Origin: Bacteroidia bacterium
GTDB taxonomy: Bacteria; Bacteroidota; Bacteroidia; Flavobacteriales; Flavobacteriaceae
Assembly: GCA_018679315.1 (NCBI GenBank)
Contig: JAHHLF010000067.1
Coordinates: 1-6,654 of the forward strand
DNA length: 6,654 bases
Reading direction: 5' to 3'
Shown here: in pieces, positions 1 through 5,213 of the stretch
Numbering within the stretch: the first letter of the stretch is position 1
How the letters are laid out: each line of letters starts with the position of its first letter
Notes under the pieces: model-generated
Database searches by the model: none
What the model saw: the letters and a program-made list of their open reading frames with translations, nothing else
Told to the model about the DNA's origin: nothing
Position numbers and translations under genes: made by a program

Positions 1-288
1 ACGTGAAGTTCTGCCACCGAGAATGGCATCCGGATCATCTTCTGCGCGAAAGAGAAGAAAGACGGTATCATTTCTTACTATAGCACCCGGATTGAAAACG
101 TCTGCCTGTTGCCAGGCCACGGTATCCCCACTAACAGGGCATATGAAGGAATACGATGGATCAGCGGTCATTATTGGGTTCAATTCTGTTTTCTCAAAAC
201 CAAGTAGCCAGGGCTCCGGGTTCGCACAGCTGTAAATGAATAGGAGAGTAAGACTCCCAACAATGGCCGATTTGATTCTAATTTTCAT
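1..288 (-). CDS. GH130-family glycosidase lipoprotein, N-terminal part (cut by window edge)
   Basis: Only the first 96 codons are present, and the gene continues off the left edge. The start is the ATG at 288-286, directly followed by a short lipoprotein signal: basic KIRIK, a hydrophobic stretch, then I-Y-S-C with the lipid-bearing Cys21. This predicts export and membrane anchoring. The mature part reads FEKTELNPIM (31-40), then FICP (48-51), WQQADVFNPGAIV (59-71), LLFRAED (78-84) and GGRTSR (91-96). This order (NP, W..DxFNPA, LYRAED, G.RTSR) is the N-terminal blade pattern of glycoside hydrolase family 130, which contains beta-mannoside phosphorylases and hydrolases. Secreted Bacteroidota members are usually thought to attack oligosaccharides outside the cytoplasm. 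The catalytic Asp and the C-terminal blades lie outside the window, so phosphorylase versus hydrolase and the linkage cannot be decided. It is divergent from the M15 dipeptidase gene. Family assignment is fairly secure; specificity is unknown. Confidence 0.82.
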   Translation of the reverse strand, partial: MKIRIKSAIVGSLTLLFIYSCANPEPWLLGFEKTELNPIMTADPSYSFICPVSGDTVAWQQADVFNPGAIVRNDTVFLLFRAEDDPDAILGGRTSR

Positions 289-326
289 ACTGTAAAATAA
301 GTTCAGAAGATACGATTTTCTTTGTA

Positions 327-343
327 CCTCCCTATATCCCTCC
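327..343. repeat. 17-bp mirror repeat, polypyrimidine/polypurine
   Basis: The plus strand CCTCCCTATATCCCTCC reads the same in both directions (mirror, not reverse-complement, symmetry) around T335. On the minus strand it gives two GGAGG-like purine blocks 39-55 nt upstream of the GH130 start codon. That is too far for a ribosome binding site of that start, and no in-frame start lies closer. No function is claimed. It could be chance or a protein-binding element in this divergent spacer. Confidence 0.3.
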
Positions 344-396
344 TTATTAGAAGAGACTGTTATTAACCCATGAGCGGAGAAGAAACTACGCAGGGC

Positions 397-418
397 ATCC
401 CCACTTCCAAGAGGGGAT
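397..418. repeat. Inverted repeat / potential hairpin in the GH130-dipeptidase spacer
   Basis: The arms ATCCCC (397-402) and GGGGAT (413-418) are perfectly complementary. Inside them, after one A/A mismatch, CT (404-405) can pair with AG (410-411). A second copy of the right-arm core, GAGGGGA, occurs at 420-426 (first copy 411-417), so the left arm has two possible partners. No T-run follows on either strand, so it does not look like an intrinsic terminator. It lies about 40 bp upstream of the dipeptidase ATG and about 110 bp upstream of the GH130 ATG. An operator or a leader hairpin for the minus-strand transcript is possible but unproven. Confidence 0.4.
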
Positions 419-444
419 CGAGGGGAGTTTAAAGCGAGAGTACT

Positions 445-452
445 TATTTTTG
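445..452 (+). promoter_or_regulatory. Candidate Bacteroidota -7 box for the dipeptidase gene
   Basis: TATTTTTG fits the Bacteroidota -7 consensus TAnnTTTG exactly. It ends 4 nt before the ATG at 457, so transcription would begin at or within a few bases of the start codon and give a leaderless or nearly leaderless mRNA. No TTG is seen 17-23 nt upstream (the region reads GGGAGTTTAAAG), so the -33 element is weak or absent. An AT-rich match of this size can arise by chance. Confidence 0.3.
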
Positions 453-456
453 TGTT

Positions 457-1194
457 ATGAAATTCAAACAACTCTTATTAGTCTTCGGTATACTCTTTTT
501 GTATTCACACTGCAAGGAAGTCAAAAAGGAAGAAGTACTACCTGATGTCGTGGAGAAGGAAATTATGCTTGAAGATTCCATCAAGATCATTATGAAAATG
601 CCGAAAGTAGAAATCCCTTCCTTAGCTGATCTCTCAGATACATTATTTATAAGACTCGCAGATTATAGTGCTGATTTTCAGTATGATATGCGATATGCAA
701 CTGAAAATAATTTTCTTAAGGCCAAAGTCTATGATTGCGCAGAATGCTATACGAGGGTGAAAACAGCCAAAGCGCTTATAGCTGCGAACAGCGATTTTAT
801 GAAAGAAGGCTACCGCATCAAATTCTTTGATTGCTACCGCCCGAACGATGTACAATATAAAATGTGGGAGATCGTACCTAACCCACAGTATGTTGCTGAT
901 CCTGTAAAAGGATCCATTCATAATAAAGGGGGCGCCGTGGATATCACGCTTGTCGATATGGATGGCGCGGAATTGGATATGGGAACCGACTTTGATTTTT
1001 TCGGCAGAAAGGCCTATCACGACAATATGGATCTTCCTGAAGAGGTTTTAGAAAATCGGAAGTTGTTGAAAGAGACCATGGAAAAACATGGGTTTTGGTC
1101 GATCCGAACAGAGTGGTGGCACTATAATTTGTCCACCGCTTCAAATGATCCCGTGGCAAATTTTACCTGGCCATGCCCCACGACAATTAACTAA
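457..1194 (+). CDS. M15-family D-alanyl-D-alanine dipeptidase lipoprotein (VanX/DdpX-like)
   Basis: This 245-residue zinc peptidase is predicted to hydrolyse D-Ala-D-Ala. It opens with a lipoprotein signal (KFKQ, hydrophobic stretch, YSHC with Cys19) and a charged linker, so it should be membrane-anchored outside the cytoplasm. The catalytic domain begins near residue 65. DMRYATENNF (77-86) matches the VanX substrate-side motif, and FDCYRP (124-129) supplies the catalytic Arg128. SIHNKGGAVD (153-162) gives zinc ligands His155 and Asp162, and EWWH (219-222) gives catalytic Glu219 and the third zinc ligand His222. The H-to-D spacing (7) and E-to-H spacing (3) equal those of VanX. Cys94, Cys97 and Cys126 are, as I recall, typical of the Bacteroidota branch. 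There is no vanH or ligase neighbour, so peptidoglycan recycling or D-Ala-D-Ala scavenging is more likely than glycopeptide resistance. The ATG at 457 is chosen because it precedes the signal peptide. The gene ends 3 bp from the convergent operon. Confidence 0.92.
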   Translation: MKFKQLLLVFGILFLYSHCKEVKKEEVLPDVVEKEIMLEDSIKIIMKMPKVEIPSLADLSDTLFIRLADYSADFQYDMRYATENNFLKAKVYDCAECYTRVKTAKALIAANSDFMKEGYRIKFFDCYRPNDVQYKMWEIVPNPQYVADPVKGSIHNKGGAVDITLVDMDGAELDMGTDFDFFGRKAYHDNMDLPEEVLENRKLLKETMEKHGFWSIRTEWWHYNLSTASNDPVANFTWPCPTTIN

Positions 1195-1197
1195 AGA

Positions 1198-2373
1198 TCA
1201 ACATTTTATACACTCAATAACCTGTTTCTCTCCAGACTCAAGAGTGGTGAAGAAAAGGTAGGTATCCCCACCTTCCTTTATCTTAAATTTTTTCCGGATC
1301 TCTTTGACGGTCAAGGGGAAATTACGTGTAGTAATATTTGCCTTTGCAATCGCTTTGTTTTTATTCCAATTATTTGAAAAATGGGCTATTCCCGTTATTT
1401 GAAAGCTGCGTCCCGGAAAATCTATCAGTTCATCAGATGTATATAGGTGACTGTGCTTTGACAATTTCTTCAGGCCATATCTCACGCCAACCAGGCCAAA
1501 GGCTCCGGCTTTAAGAATAGCCGAATTAGGTTCATACAGATAGTTCTGCGGTTCTCCATAAACAGGAGTGGCCATTTGTTCTTCGGCTAGGGTATACGTG
1601 AACCTTTGTTCCTGTGAAACACCAATGTTTACAGTTGTTACAGCAAGTTTTTGATCCTTATTCTTATTTAAGATCCAAAGCAATTCCTTCACCTCATTAT
1701 GCAACGCAACCACATGTATGTCAGAAACAAATCGCAGTTGTTCAAGCCCTAAATGTATGTCTAGCAGGGGAGAGGTTTTAAGCAGAATATGAGTAGTACT
1801 TTGAAATAGCTCCTCCAACAATTCCAGGATATTGGGTTCATAAGAATTCAGCTTGATCACCTTTTTAGTTCCTGATCGTCTGGAGGGATCTAAATAGATC
1901 CAATCAAATGTGGTTTTCCGGACTCTTAAAAAGTCCAAACCATCGCCCTCGTTGCAGCTGATATTTTTGATCCCTAATTGCTTAAAATTATGGTTCGTGA
2001 TACGGGCTAATTCTCCATTTTTTTCGCAGTAAAAAACACCCTCGATTTTGGCGGCAAAAGCAGCCGTGTCCACTCCATATCCTCCTGTCATATCTAGCAG
2101 TGCTTTTCCATTGACCAATTGTGATTTATACAAGGAAGTTGCTTCCGACGATGATTGTTCGAGATGTATCTTTTTAGGATATAGAATACCTGTAGTGCTA
2201 AACCAGGTGGGAAACTTTTTTTGAGCGATCTGCTTGCCCTGAAGCTGCTGTGCAAGTTCCTGGGTTGATATTTGAGCAAAGGGACTCTTTTTGAGCAAAA
2301 CTGACACGATGTCAGTGTTCAAATTAATTTTTATAAAATCCTCTACACTAGAATTTAAGAGATTTATATTCAA
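1198..2373 (-). CDS. THUMP-like class I SAM-dependent methyltransferase (PG_1098-type)
   Basis: This 391-residue cytoplasmic protein is the last gene of the operon. The N-terminal part (1-90) carries the family signature KKSPF (28-32) and PTWFSTTGILYP (55-66). A Rossmann methyltransferase core follows: motif I DMTGGYGVD (94-102) for SAM, acidic Glu117 after strand 2, GDGLDFL (143-149), and motif IV-like DPSRR (162-166). KTSPLLD (199-205) comes next. The C-terminal third contains YEPN (280-283) and a basic TTRNFPLTVKEIRKKFKIK segment (348-366), which matches the THUMP-like/ferredoxin-like RNA-binding module of this Bacteroidota family. By analogy it probably methylates RNA, but the substrate is not known to me. 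DPSRR rather than [DN]PPY argues against a standard N6-adenine enzyme. The start must be the TTG at 2373-2371: the first internal Met is residue 95, no ATG or GTG exists between the upstream in-frame stop and the conserved region, and homologues begin at the same place. It starts 7 nt after the permease stop without a Shine-Dalgarno, so coupling is likely. Confidence 0.85.
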   Translation of the reverse strand: MNINLLNSSVEDFIKINLNTDIVSVLLKKSPFAQISTQELAQQLQGKQIAQKKFPTWFSTTGILYPKKIHLEQSSSEATSLYKSQLVNGKALLDMTGGYGVDTAAFAAKIEGVFYCEKNGELARITNHNFKQLGIKNISCNEGDGLDFLRVRKTTFDWIYLDPSRRSGTKKVIKLNSYEPNILELLEELFQSTTHILLKTSPLLDIHLGLEQLRFVSDIHVVALHNEVKELLWILNKNKDQKLAVTTVNIGVSQEQRFTYTLAEEQMATPVYGEPQNYLYEPNSAILKAGAFGLVGVRYGLKKLSKHSHLYTSDELIDFPGRSFQITGIAHFSNNWNKNKAIAKANITTRNFPLTVKEIRKKFKIKEGGDTYLFFTTLESGEKQVIECIKC

Positions 2374-2380
2374 AGTAAAA

Positions 2381-3481
2381 CTATAAATTTTTTGTAAGTC
2401 GCCTTACGATCTGATTTTCGGCCAAAAATTCCTTTAAAATCACTTTAATTGCCGTATATCCGGGTACGGCAACGATCATTCCAACTACGCCAAAAAGGAG
2501 ACCGGCGATAATGATCACAAGGAAGATTTCCAGCGGATGCGATTTCACACTATTTGAAAAAATAAAGGGTTGGGAAAAGAAATTATCGATAAGCTGACCG
2601 ATCACTAATCCGAGCAAAACCCAGCCTGTATTTGGCAGGATCACAGTGCTAAAATCGGCACCTAAAAAACTGGTCATTGTGAGGAAGATCATCAGCACTC
2701 CACCGATGATCGGACCGATGTATGGAATGATGTTAAAGAGTGCACATAAAAAGGCAATGACAACGGCATTTTCTACACCAACAATAACAAGGGCAACAGT
2801 ATAAATAATAAAGAGGATCAATATCTGAATTAATATGCCTACAAAATAGCGGGAAAGCAGCCCATTGATCTTATCGATAGATTTTACAGTTCCACCCTCT
2901 TTGGTTTTTGGAATAAATGTGAGAAGGCCTCGTTGGAAAAGTTTGCTGTCTTTCAGAAAGAAAAAAGAGATAAACAATACCGAAAATAATCCGATACTCG
3001 CCGAACTCAATACATTCATGAAGGAATTCAGGATATTGGGAATAAAGCCCATATCCAATCCTTCCAGGGCTCTTTTGCCCAGGGACGTTTCCTGCAATAA
3101 TTCATTTATCCGCTCTGGCGTAGCTCCAAAATATTGAACGATCTCCAGGTATAGTTTATTCAAGCTTGCCTGTAATTCTTCAATATTCAATAGCGAAAGA
3201 TTCTTACTTTGTTCGGTGATCAGGGGAACAAAGAGGGCAATTATGCCAATTAAGACCCCGATCATCAGCAGCATGGTCGCAACCACGGCAAGCGTATTGG
3301 GAATTTTAAGTCGCCTTCTAAGGAATAAGACGATTGGCCTTCCTATTAGTGCAACAACAGCAGCAATTGCTAAGTATGCCAGTACAGATCGGATCTGGTA
3401 GAGAAAATAAAACGTAAGTGCAATACCGATCATAATACCCACGGCTTGCAAAATACCCTTAGCGATAATCTTAGAAGTCAT
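2381..3481 (-). CDS. AI-2E family transporter (PerM/TqsA-like membrane permease)
   Basis: This is a 366-residue polytopic inner-membrane protein. Hydrophobic segments lie near residues 10-28, 32-53, 65-88, 155-175, 213-235, 239-270 (two), 287-300 and 318-343. A soluble, helix-rich section sits at 90-150. The family signature region is clear: FNIIPYIGPIIGG (249-261), then IDNFFSQPFIFSNSVKSHPL (298-317), then GLLFGVVGMIVAVP (327-340). Members are annotated as AI-2 exporters after E. coli TqsA, but others act as Na+/H+ antiporters or have no known substrate. The family name is therefore not evidence of quorum sensing here. An upstream TTG at 3487 would extend the frame by two residues. I prefer the ATG at 3481, which starts 2 nt after the DUF4159 stop and matches the usual family N-terminus. 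It is embedded between DUF4159 and the THUMP-like gene. Confidence 0.9.
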   Translation of the reverse strand: MTSKIIAKGILQAVGIMIGIALTFYFLYQIRSVLAYLAIAAVVALIGRPIVLFLRRRLKIPNTLAVVATMLLMIGVLIGIIALFVPLITEQSKNLSLLNIEELQASLNKLYLEIVQYFGATPERINELLQETSLGKRALEGLDMGFIPNILNSFMNVLSSASIGLFSVLFISFFFLKDSKLFQRGLLTFIPKTKEGGTVKSIDKINGLLSRYFVGILIQILILFIIYTVALVIVGVENAVVIAFLCALFNIIPYIGPIIGGVLMIFLTMTSFLGADFSTVILPNTGWVLLGLVIGQLIDNFFSQPFIFSNSVKSHPLEIFLVIIIAGLLFGVVGMIVAVPGYTAIKVILKEFLAENQIVRRLTKNL

Positions 3482-3483
3482 AC

Positions 3484-4134
3484 TCAATTCTTGAAGGCGT
3501 AAGATATGATGTTAGCTCCCATTTGCAGTGCTTTTTGCCGTATTTCTTCCGGGTCGTTATGTACTTCGGGATCTTCCCACCCATCGCCCAGATCACTTTC
3601 AAAAGTAAAGAGGAGGATCAGTTTATTTTCATGTAGTATGCCCAATGCCTGCGGCCTTTTGCCATCGTGCTCATGGATCTTTGGCAATCCCTGAGGAAAG
3701 GAATACGGTTCCTTAAAAATGGGGTGGTCTGCCGGAATTTCTACAAGTTCTTTATCCGGAAATATTTTAACCAGTTCCTTACGTAAATAGGGTTCCATTC
3801 CGTAGTTGTCATCAATATGTAAAAAACCACCTGCGAGCAGGTAGGTGCGTACATTCTGAGCCTCTTCATCCGAAAAAAACACATTGCCGTGCCCAGTCAT
3901 ATGGACATATGGATATTGAAAGAGCGTTGTACTTGCTGATGCCACGGTTTGCGGATTCTCCTTGATGGCTGTATTGATGTTGGCATTACAAAAGGAAATT
4001 AAATTTGGAAGGGCAGTGGGATTGGCATACCAATCGCCCCCACCGCTGTACTTTAACACCGCGATCTCCTGGGCCGACACTATGTTCATACCGGATAAGA
4101 ATAATAAAAAGAATACAGTTTTAATACGATCCAT
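3484..4134 (-). CDS. Secreted DUF4159-domain protein
   Basis: This 216-residue protein has a classical Sec signal peptide: basic DRIK, hydrophobic VFFLLFL, cleavage expected after VSA (19-21), mature start QEIAVLKY. The mature part is a single DUF4159 domain, which I recall as having a class I glutamine-amidotransferase-like fold. Conserved-looking elements are KYSGGGDWY (28-36), YPYVHMTGHGN (74-84), LLAGGFLHIDDNYG (99-112), IPADHPIF (133-140), GLPKIHEHDGK (149-159) and FESDLGDGWEDPEVHND (178-194). The acidic and histidine clusters could bind a metal or ligand, but no catalytic nucleophile is obvious. The function is unknown and the location should be periplasmic. Its ATG overlaps the rsmE stop by one base (TAATG), and its own stop lies 2 nt before the permease start, which points to coupled expression with a membrane partner candidate. 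Confidence 0.88.
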   Translation of the reverse strand: MDRIKTVFFLLFLSGMNIVSAQEIAVLKYSGGGDWYANPTALPNLISFCNANINTAIKENPQTVASASTTLFQYPYVHMTGHGNVFFSDEEAQNVRTYLLAGGFLHIDDNYGMEPYLRKELVKIFPDKELVEIPADHPIFKEPYSFPQGLPKIHEHDGKRPQALGILHENKLILLFTFESDLGDGWEDPEVHNDPEEIRQKALQMGANIISYAFKN

Positions 4135-4847
4135 TAGCGGGTATTGATTAAATTAACAGTGGCGCAGGCTACTACAGCAGCAGTTTCAGTTCTTAATCGC
4201 GCTTCCCCTAAAGAAACCGGGTAAAATCCTTTCTCATAGGCCAGATCAATTTCCTTCTCGCTGAAATCGCCTTCAGGGCCTATTAAAATAGTTATATCCT
4301 TATCGGGGGCCACCCGTCGTTTCAGTTCAAGTTTTTCCCCTTCCTGGCAATGCGCTATAAAACGCAAACCGTGGTGATCATGTGATAAAAATTCTTCAAG
4401 GGTTTGTGCCTCATTGAATTTGGGTAAATAAGCCCTCTTCGATTGCTTCATAGCCGACTCCAGAATTCGGATACAGCGTTCTTTCTTAATGGTCTTTCGT
4501 TCTGAATGCTCACAAATGATCGGACTGATCTCATTTACACCAATCTCTGTCGCCTTTTCCAGAAACCATTCAAATCTATCTGCACTTTTTGTGGGCGCCA
4601 CAGCAATATGTAGCCAATGCATGGGGAGTATCTTTTTATCGATACGGGTTATTGAGGCTATACATTGATCCGGGGTGGCCTCAGTGAGAGTGGCTGAAAA
4701 AAGTAACCCGTCTCCATTGGTTACTTGAACTATGTCTCCAATTTTTTTGCGCAACACCTTCGCAATATGCTTGCTCTCTTCCGCAGCGAATACAAGTTCT
4801 TTTGAATCCCGCCCGAGGGAAGGGTCGTAAAATAATTGATCACTCAT
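4134..4847 (-). CDS. rsmE: 16S rRNA (uracil1498-N3)-methyltransferase RsmE
   Basis: RsmE methylates N3 of U1498 of 16S rRNA (E. coli numbering) in the small subunit, using SAM and a SPOUT (trefoil-knot) fold. The product is 237 residues, normal for the family. An N-terminal PUA-like part (1-75) begins MSDQLFYDP and contains EESKHIAKVLR (23-33). The SPOUT part shows KATEIGV (98-104), the basic SERKTIKKER segment (115-124), the SAM-loop motif LIGPEGDFS (188-196) and the knot motif LGEARLRTETA (213-223). These are the diagnostic motifs, in order. The frame is open further upstream to 4898, but that would overlap the TfoX-like gene and add 17 non-family residues. The ATG at 4847 follows the TfoX-like stop by 5 nt, with a weak AAGGG just before it. 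The stop overlaps the DUF4159 start by one base. Confidence 0.95.
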   Translation of the reverse strand: MSDQLFYDPSLGRDSKELVFAAEESKHIAKVLRKKIGDIVQVTNGDGLLFSATLTEATPDQCIASITRIDKKILPMHWLHIAVAPTKSADRFEWFLEKATEIGVNEISPIICEHSERKTIKKERCIRILESAMKQSKRAYLPKFNEAQTLEEFLSHDHHGLRFIAHCQEGEKLELKRRVAPDKDITILIGPEGDFSEKEIDLAYEKGFYPVSLGEARLRTETAAVVACATVNLINTR

Positions 4848-4852
4848 AGCCC

Positions 4853-5194
4853 TTATGATACTTTTGTTTTGGCATGTTCCAAGCCTAGTTCTAACCAATA
4901 GTGAAGCTCTTCTTCAATAGCGTAACCAGAGTCTGAAACATAGATGAATTCCTTCATAGGTCGTTTGGTAAAATCCATAGGCCGTACAGAGGAATTAGCG
5001 AGTACTTTAGGCATTTTAGAATCGATCACACGCACCATCAGATCCTCTTTCACAATACCAACGGTCATTTTACCTTTATACAAATAGGCCAATCCTCCGA
5101 ACATCTTTTTTTTCTCCAGCTGGGATCGGACACTATTAGGAAAAACTTCCCAGGCTGCATCCAATCTTTTCTCTAACGCTTCATTATAGGCCAT
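4853..5194 (-). CDS. TfoX/Sxy N-terminal-domain protein
   Basis: This 113-residue, single-domain cytoplasmic protein matches the TfoX N-terminal domain. The family core is KKMFGGLAYLYKGKM (29-43), followed by GIVKEDLMVRV (46-56) and PMDFTKRPMKEFIYV (72-86). There is no C-terminal TfoX helix-hairpin domain. In gamma-proteobacteria full TfoX/Sxy promotes competence gene expression with CRP. Stand-alone N-terminal-domain proteins are widespread in Bacteroidota with no proven role, so no competence function is inferred. The start ATG at 5194 lies 19 nt after the tsaD stop; the gap contains no good Shine-Dalgarno. Position between tsaD and rsmE in one operon suggests constitutive, translation-linked expression. 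Confidence 0.85.
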   Translation of the reverse strand: MAYNEALEKRLDAAWEVFPNSVRSQLEKKKMFGGLAYLYKGKMTVGIVKEDLMVRVIDSKMPKVLANSSVRPMDFTKRPMKEFIYVSDSGYAIEEELHYWLELGLEHAKTKVS

Positions 5195-5213
5195 AGTTCA
5201 AAGATGGTTTATA

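Noticed and set aside
23..235. 70-codon plus-strand open frame at the left edge
   Set aside because: It lies antisense to the GH130 coding frame, which has a signal peptide and family motifs. The plus-strand product has no recognisable features.
643..1159. Minus-strand open frames of 125 and 71 codons inside the dipeptidase gene
   Set aside because: They are antisense to a gene with all catalytic motifs intact, and their compositions look like shadow translations.
457..1194. Vancomycin-resistance VanX
   Set aside because: There is no vanH, vanA-type ligase or two-component system nearby. Lipoprotein-anchored M15 dipeptidases are common in Bacteroidota and fit a housekeeping or scavenging role.
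1239..1250. Small inverted repeat ACTC-AA-GAGT as a terminator at the convergent junction
   Set aside because: A four-base stem with a two-base loop and no T-run, located inside the coding frame, is not a credible terminator.
2865..3401. Plus-strand open frames opposite the AI-2E permease
   Set aside because: They are shadows of a long hydrophobic minus-strand gene, with no start context or homology.
2381..3481. Quorum-sensing AI-2 export role
   Set aside because: The family name comes from one E. coli member. No luxS or other signalling gene is visible here.
3482..3487. TTG start for the permease two codons upstream
   Set aside because: The ATG at 3481 is stronger, matches the family N-terminus and lies just after the DUF4159 stop.
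4848..4898. 17-residue N-terminal extension of RsmE
   Set aside because: It overlaps the TfoX-like gene and is not family-like. The ATG at 4847 gives the usual RsmE N-terminus and length.
5195..5213. Internal promoter between tsaD and the TfoX-like gene (minus-strand CATCTTTG)
   Set aside because: It matches only 7 of 8 positions of the -7 box, with the first base wrong and no clear -33 element. A 19-nt gap inside an operon is explained without it.
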